A DNA stretch of 64,000 nucleotides, taken from Methanoregula sp. UBA64. GTDB lineage: Archaea; Halobacteriota; Methanomicrobia; Methanomicrobiales; Methanospirillaceae. The position numbers and the translations under genes are program-made. Numbering within the stretch: the stretch's first letter is position 1; the number at the start of each line of letters is the position of its first letter. Below, in pieces: positions 59,439-64,000 of this stretch. The notes below the pieces were generated by a model that saw only the letters and a list, made by a program, of their open reading frames with translations, had not been told where the DNA came from and searched no databases. The stretch spans positions 737,229 through 801,228 of the forward strand of contig NZ_DAQC01000001.1 in assembly GCF_002502735.1 (NCBI RefSeq), written 5' to 3'.

Positions 59439-60372
59439 GCCGGCCTGGCTGTTTGCCCTCCTCCTCATTCCGGTGCTTGCCGGCGTCTACTGGTACATCA
59501 CCCGGAAAAAGAAGCAGGAAGCCATCGCTTTCTCCCGGATAGCGTTCGTGAAATCCGCGCTCGGCGATGCACGGAAATCAAAAAGAGCCCATATCCTCTT
59601 TATCGTAGCGCTCGCGGTCATCGGTCTTCTGGTCATCGGCCTGGCCGACCCCCACATCCCACTCGAACAGACCAAAGAAGGGACCAACGTCATCCTCGTC
59701 CTCGATATTTCGGGGAGCATGCAGGCAAACGATTACCAGCCCACGCGTATCGAGGCGGCAAAGACCGCTGCCGAACAGCTCGTTTCAAGTCTCGACCCGA
59801 AGGATTCCGTTGGGGTCGTAACCTTCCAGTCCGGTGCAACCACGGCTGCGTACCTCAGCCAGGACAAGGATCGGGTAAAAGAGAAGATTGGGGCGATCGA
59901 GCCGAGCAGCGGGGAGACCGCGATCGGCGACGGCCTTGCGCTCGGGGTAGATATGGCCCAGTCGGTGCCAAACAAGAAAAGCGTGATCATCCTCCTCTCG
60001 GATGGCGTCAATAATGCCGGAGTCATCTCCCCGGACGAAGCAGTTGCGCTTGCAAAAACCGCCGGCATCCCGGTCTTTACCGTTGGCCTCGGGACAACGA
60101 CCCCGACCGTGCTCGGCTATGACTGGATGGGCAACCCCCAGTATGCCCAGCTCGACGAAAAGACGCTCCAGTCGATTGCCGACCAGACCGGCGGGAAGTA
60201 CTTCAAGTCGGTCGATGAGCGGACGCTCAAGACCGTGTATTCGGGATTAAGCTCCAGCATCGTGCACGAAAAAGAGGATACGAGTATCAGGGACTGGTTC
60301 TTTGCCGCTGCCCTTCTCCTCCTCATCATCGAATTCTGGCTCCGGTATGGCAGGGGGCGGATCATCCAATGA
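59422..60372 (+). CDS. Membrane-anchored VWA-domain protein (BatA-like)
   Basis: A 316-residue protein. Two N-terminal helices (about residues 8-26 and 55-77) flank a basic loop, then a VWA domain (about 88-280) with metal-binding site VLDISGSMQ (DxSxS) and SVIILLSDGVNN; a C-terminal helix (FFAAALLLLIIEFWL) ends it. This matches the Bacteroides aerotolerance BatA/B type. It shares an operon with moxR and DUF58 and overlaps the next gene by four bases. Confidence 0.9.
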   Translation: MSGFYEPAWLFALLLIPVLAGVYWYITRKKKQEAIAFSRIAFVKSALGDARKSKRAHILFIVALAVIGLLVIGLADPHIPLEQTKEGTNVILVLDISGSMQANDYQPTRIEAAKTAAEQLVSSLDPKDSVGVVTFQSGATTAAYLSQDKDRVKEKIGAIEPSSGETAIGDGLALGVDMAQSVPNKKSVIILLSDGVNNAGVISPDEAVALAKTAGIPVFTVGLGTTTPTVLGYDWMGNPQYAQLDEKTLQSIADQTGGKYFKSVDERTLKTVYSGLSSSIVHEKEDTSIRDWFFAAALLLLIIEFWLRYGRGRIIQ

Positions 60373-61916
60373 AGGCGTGGCATGCAGGACTCTTCCTGCT
60401 CCTCTGTGCCCTGCTCGTGGTCCCGGCCGCTCTTGCAGCCGGAATCACGATCACATCCGACAAGACCGATTACTACTTCGCCCTCGGGGATACCGCAGCG
60501 ATCGCGCTTCCGGTCACCAACACCTACGATCACGATATCGACGGGACGCTCCAGTTCACGACCGTAGAACAGCTCCAGAACACCGGTTCTACCTTAACGA
60601 GCACCAAGAACCGGGTCTATACCACCACGGTTCCCTCGGGCAGCTCGTATATCAACATCAGCGCCGGGACCTCGAATGTCCCGGAGTCGATCCAGATCCA
60701 GGTCGCCTTCCAGTACACGGACCCCTCGGCAACCCAGGTAACGCTCCCGACCATCACGGTCCACTTCGTGCAGGACCCCGCGCAGTACACGCAGTCGCAG
60801 GGTGGAAAGCAGACGAGCACGAGCGGCGCTGCAACCTCGGCCTTCGGGTCCAGCTCGGTCCAGGTCATGCAGCAGTCGGTATCGGTCCAGCAGCAGGCAG
60901 GCCGCGATGCATCTCAATCGTCTTCCTCGGCACTCCAGAACAACCAGATGTCGCAGGATACGTCGGCCTTAAAAGAGCAGCTCCAGCGCGAGGCGGCAGA
61001 GAAGGAACAGGCAAAGAAGGCATTTGCCCAGGCCCTCGATGCCGACCCGCTTGTCCGACAGGTAAACGAGACCCTTGCGGCTGATGGCTATTCCCGGGCG
61101 TCCGTTGACACGACCCCGACATCGGGTTCCGACGGCTCCTTTGCCATGACATACCAGAATGCAGCAGGAGAGCAGGTTACCCTGAACGGTGCCATGACAC
61201 AGGGCGTCGTACCCTCGGTTCTCGAACAGTCGGCGACTACCCTCAACGTGACCTCTCCGCTTGCAGCAAACACCACGTACCAGTCGTTTGTCCGGACGCT
61301 CTCCGACAAGGGCTATACCCGGAATACCACGCTCACGAACGTGACCCTCACCGGGGCAATGGTCAACGTGACCTACCTCACGGACAAAGGGACACCGGGA
61401 TTTGTCAATGCAACCGTAGAGAACGGGAACGTAACGCAGGTCTCGCTCGGCCTCAATGAAAAAGGCCCGGATTATCTGCTCATCGCGATCATTGCCGTGG
61501 TCCTTGTCATTGCAGCGGTCTGTGCGTGGTTGATCTGGCGGCGCCTGAAAGCCAGAAAACCGGTCCTTCCGGCAGTCGTTTCCCCTCTGCGCCCTACGCC
61601 GGTCCCGCTCGATTACCGCAAAGAGGCCCTGCGCCTGCTTGCAGAAGCTGAGGCAGCCTACGGCCGCCACGAGTTCCGCGACGCATACGGCCTTGCCGGA
61701 CGGGCAGCCCGGGTCTTCCTCTCGTACTACCATGGCGACCGGCGCGAACTCACCAATGCCGAGCTCGTATCCGTTCTCGCTGCTTCCCGCCGGCCCGGTG
61801 CCGAGGTTATCGGTACGATCCTCGAACGGACAAGCGATGTGGAGTTTGCAAAGGGAATGCCGGACGATACCGAGTTTGCCGCAATAATCAGGCAGATCCG
61901 CGAACTTGTAACATAA
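60369..61916 (+). CDS. BatD-like membrane protein with large extracellular part
   Basis: A 515-residue protein with a signal peptide (residues 1-23), an extracellular beta-rich and Gln/Ser-rich region with coiled-coil (KEQLQREAAEKEQAKKAF, about 200-220) and a membrane helix (about 372-396, LLIAIIAVVLVIAAVCAWLIW), then a cytosolic helical domain of about 115 residues resembling a TPR-like or four-helix fold. The order in the MoxR operon suggests a BatD-like role in presenting a VWA complex at the membrane. Many NxT/S sequons are present. Confidence 0.82.
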   Translation: MKAWHAGLFLLLCALLVVPAALAAGITITSDKTDYYFALGDTAAIALPVTNTYDHDIDGTLQFTTVEQLQNTGSTLTSTKNRVYTTTVPSGSSYINISAGTSNVPESIQIQVAFQYTDPSATQVTLPTITVHFVQDPAQYTQSQGGKQTSTSGAATSAFGSSSVQVMQQSVSVQQQAGRDASQSSSSALQNNQMSQDTSALKEQLQREAAEKEQAKKAFAQALDADPLVRQVNETLAADGYSRASVDTTPTSGSDGSFAMTYQNAAGEQVTLNGAMTQGVVPSVLEQSATTLNVTSPLAANTTYQSFVRTLSDKGYTRNTTLTNVTLTGAMVNVTYLTDKGTPGFVNATVENGNVTQVSLGLNEKGPDYLLIAIIAVVLVIAAVCAWLIWRRLKARKPVLPAVVSPLRPTPVPLDYRKEALRLLAEAEAAYGRHEFRDAYGLAGRAARVFLSYYHGDRRELTNAELVSVLAASRRPGAEVIGTILERTSDVEFAKGMPDDTEFAAIIRQIRELVT

Positions 61917-62019
61917 CCGACGCACCAGAAACAGAAGTACTCCCGATTGTGGTGGGGCAGCCCGAAGGCTCCATTTTTATCCGGTACCGGCTTTGCCGGT
62001 CAGAAAAAGAGAGAGAGGA

Positions 62020-62574
62020 TCAGTACTGGAATCCCTTGCCCGAGGGTGTTCCCCAGGGGTCCGAGGTGACTTCCTTTACCACGGCAGCAGCAAATGCCTT
62101 TGCTGCCTGCGGGCCGTTTGCCGTAATGATCCGTCCGTCTTTTACCACCGGTTCATCGACAACGACAGCCCGTCCTTTCTTCATCTCAAAGACGGCAGTC
62201 TGGCTGTTGTATACCGTTGCCTTCTTTCCTTTGAGGATACCAGCGTGGGCGAGCACGACCGGCGCAAGGCAGATCGCAGCAACGACCTTGTCGGTCTCAT
62301 AAAAGAAACCCGCAAGGCGAACCAGGAGATCGTCGTCCCAGAGATGGATCTGGCTTCCGTTTCCGCCGATAATAATAAGGGCCTCGTAGTTTTTGGGGTC
62401 GATCTCATCAAAAGACATAGTGGCGGTCACCTTCGCGCCGAGCATCCCGGTACAGGTGCCCGAACGTGTCGATGCAATATCAAAAGGGATCTGCGCCTGT
62501 TTGAGCGCCGCCACCGGTTCTGCCAGTTCTTCGTCCCGGAACTTCTCGGGAGCGACTGCTAGTACGACCTTCAT
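62020..62574 (-). CDS. DJ-1/PfpI-family protein
   Basis: A 184-residue protein of the DJ-1/ThiJ/PfpI superfamily with the nucleophile elbow VVAAICLAPVVLA (Cys at about residue 102), the glutamate near PVAALKQAQIPFD and the late TANGPQAAKAFA. Members are chaperones, glyoxalases or intracellular peptidases. The frame is open to 62712, but the ATG at 62574 (MKVVLAV) gives the standard strand start. It stands alone between the BatD-like gene and the terminal gene. Confidence 0.9.
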   Translation of the reverse strand: MKVVLAVAPEKFRDEELAEPVAALKQAQIPFDIASTRSGTCTGMLGAKVTATMSFDEIDPKNYEALIIIGGNGSQIHLWDDDLLVRLAGFFYETDKVVAAICLAPVVLAHAGILKGKKATVYNSQTAVFEMKKGRAVVVDEPVVKDGRIITANGPQAAKAFAAAVVKEVTSDPWGTPSGKGFQY

Positions 62575-62940
62575 GGTACCCGAATTTTCCTGTAATGATA
62601 TTTGAGGATTGTCTTTTTCTGGTGAATCCTCCTGCCGCGCATTCCGGGATCTCCTCATTAAGTCTGCGGCGGATAAGAAGAGGGAGGGTGAACTGGAGCG
62701 CGTCGCCGTCAAACGAGCGGACTGTATATGCGGTTACTCCCGGACGGCCCCGGGCAGTATCGACAGCCCTCCGGTCACCTCAGGAAAGGGAGAGCAGCGC
62801 TGCACAAAAAGAATCCAGCCCGCAACGCTCCATGATCCTGCATTCTCATGCTGACCGTAAAAAACCCGGCGGATGGATCGCGGTACAGTCTGCAAGTGTT
62901 TATCCGCGATTCCCGCCAACAGGTAAGGGCGAAAATACCC
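62575..62940. other. Intergenic region without recognised features
   Basis: About 366 bases between divergent genes. Frames here are short and lack protein-like sequence; I see no clear repeat, RNA gene or strong promoter. The TTTATCC near 62898-62904 may act as a weak TATA element for the last gene. Confidence 0.4.
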
Positions 62941-64000
62941 ATGGCGGCCCCCCAGTTCCTTCCGATACCAAAAAATATCCATGCACTTGCCTGCGAGACT
63001 ATCAACCGTCGGGTAGCCCGGCTCCCGTTCCCCCGCGAGGGGGTGGAGATAACCCCGGAGCTGGTCGCGGTTGCCATGGAGTGCCTCAACGCCGAGGTTC
63101 TCCGGACACTTCCCCTTAAGACCCTGGAAAAAGGGGACCGCACAGTACCGGGGCTTGGCGAGTGCCTCTCGGGAAGACTCGGCGGGAACCAGAGCGCAGT
63201 AGCTGCCGCGATCGCCGATGTCCTTTCCACCGCCGGCCTTACCGAACCGGCAGAAATGATCGATACAAAAACCCGCACCCAGATGCGGGGGATCCGGCTG
63301 ATCTCCGCATGGACCTGGCATATCGGATCGGGGGACGTGGGATCTGCCGTAAGCCCGGGAACCTCCGGCGGTGCGGGAGATGCATGGCTTGCCCGGTGCC
63401 CGGTCTGCCGGACCGGCATCCTCAACCGGGTTACCGGGAAACGGCTCTTTGGGATCCCCCCGACAGACTATTATCTTGACTGTTCCCACTGCGGCGCCAA
63501 GTTTGTGCCGGAGAAAGACCGGTTCCGGCTTGTCTCGATCGCCCATATCTCCGATCCCCGCTGGCGCCAGCACCTGAATTCTGCAAAATCGGCGGACGAC
63601 TGGGCGGCACTTGCACGCATGGAACAGGAGGGAAAACCCGCCTCGTCTTCCCGTGTGCGGGTCACCGGGTACCGGCTTAAAGCGCCCAGGCCCGAGGCTC
63701 CGCCCGTTACGGCCCCGGTGCATCGGCCGGCACGCCCGGCCCGTGAGATAGAAGGTATCCCGGCATCGTTTTCTGCGCTCCGCGACGGGACGCTTGCCGT
63801 TCCCGGGGAGACAAAGACCCTGTACTTCCGGCCCGTTGCACTGCAGTTCCTCAAAGGCCTGCGCCATGATCTCTTTACCCAGTCGAAACGGACCGTAAAA
63901 GAAGCACTTGGGCAGCCGGCGTTTTCCTCCCTTGTTCAGGAATGCGGGCAGGATCTCTCAAAATACCAGGACAGCCGGCTCGGCCAGGTCATGGCAGACT
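62941..64000 (+). CDS. Partial zinc-ribbon protein, runs off right edge
   Basis: An open frame from the ATG at 62941 to the window end (353 complete residues seen). The N-terminal part is helical (NIHALACETINRRVARLPF). A zinc ribbon occurs at about residues 151-187 (CPVCRTGIL ... CSHCGAKF), with the DWAALARMEQEG region after it. AGGTAAGG lies about 13 bases upstream. The family is not recognised and the C-terminus is missing. Confidence 0.75.
   Translation, partial: MAAPQFLPIPKNIHALACETINRRVARLPFPREGVEITPELVAVAMECLNAEVLRTLPLKTLEKGDRTVPGLGECLSGRLGGNQSAVAAAIADVLSTAGLTEPAEMIDTKTRTQMRGIRLISAWTWHIGSGDVGSAVSPGTSGGAGDAWLARCPVCRTGILNRVTGKRLFGIPPTDYYLDCSHCGAKFVPEKDRFRLVSIAHISDPRWRQHLNSAKSADDWAALARMEQEGKPASSSRVRVTGYRLKAPRPEAPPVTAPVHRPARPAREIEGIPASFSALRDGTLAVPGETKTLYFRPVALQFLKGLRHDLFTQSKRTVKEALGQPAFSSLVQECGQDLSKYQDSRLGQVMAD

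Noticed and set aside
62595..63119. 174-residue open frame overlapping the terminal gene
   Set aside because: The neighbouring frame from 62941 has a zinc ribbon and runs to the end of the window; this frame is Ser/Pro/Arg-rich and lacks motifs.

Overview
The window comes from an archaeon, most probably a methanogen of the order Methanomicrobiales (Methanoregula-like). Evidence: AT-rich TATA boxes in a GC-rich genome, GGTGA/GGAGG ribosome binding sites, and archaeal families such as the archaeal triosephosphate isomerase, CDC48, Sm-like protein, class V FBP aldolase/phosphatase, ADP-forming acyl-CoA synthetase, UPF0200 kinase, a DHH/RecJ-like nuclease with S1 domain, archaeal-type ThiC and PGF-pre-PGF surface proteins. 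No methanogenesis gene lies in the window, so the order is inferred from family resemblance.

Layout. 0-8 kb: housekeeping genes (aroD, a U32 peptidase-family protein, tpiA, a 35-residue membrane peptide, an HTH-CBS regulator, adenine deaminase with a lipoprotein). 8-15.4 kb: chemosensory operon of a ParA/MinD-like ATPase, two soluble PAS-containing receptors, CheW and CheR; no CheA or CheY is present. 15.4-19.4 kb: small membrane and secreted proteins, a winged-helix gene pair and the DHH nuclease. 19.7-24.2 kb: a four-gene ATGA-coupled operon (radical SAM activase, UPF0200 kinase, TIM-barrel isomerase, RNase Z), then thiC. 24.3-27.8 kb: CDC48 and a secreted hydrolase. 27.8-28.4 kb: a tandem, structured, G-rich repeat. 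29-36.1 kb: a complete heat-shock operon (clpB-grpE-dnaK-dnaJ-hsp20) behind a TATA/operator region. 36.2-39.5 kb: gluconeogenesis, with bacterial-type FBPase and class II aldolase next to archaeal bifunctional FBP aldolase/phosphatase. 39.6-42.1 kb: Sm-like protein, a winged-helix protein and a pseudoreceiver-PAS-PAS-diadenylate cyclase fusion. 43.4-49.2 kb: ADP-forming acyl-CoA synthetase and an operon of amide-bond-forming enzymes (RimK-like N-terminal module, ATP-grasp, YkgJ-like, GCS2). 49.9-54.2 kb: a surface-protein locus resembling Gram-positive WxL loci. 54.2-55 kb: G-rich island, a 32-bp tandem repeat and tRNA-Leu(CAG). 55-57 kb: an acyl-CoA synthetase with a fused ribbon-helix-helix domain. 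57.5-61.9 kb: a MoxR/DUF58/VWA/BatD-like operon. 62-64 kb: a DJ-1/PfpI protein and the start of a zinc-ribbon protein.

The most unusual points are: two genes (ParA-like and the radical SAM activase) that appear to start at ATA and ATC after identical GGTGAT ribosome binding sites; the diadenylate cyclase fusion; the split ATP-grasp/GCS2 operon with a possible small coupled peptide gene; the paired tandem repeat with compensated stems; and the 32-bp repeat array. Several intergenic islands share long G tracts and hairpins without coding content.
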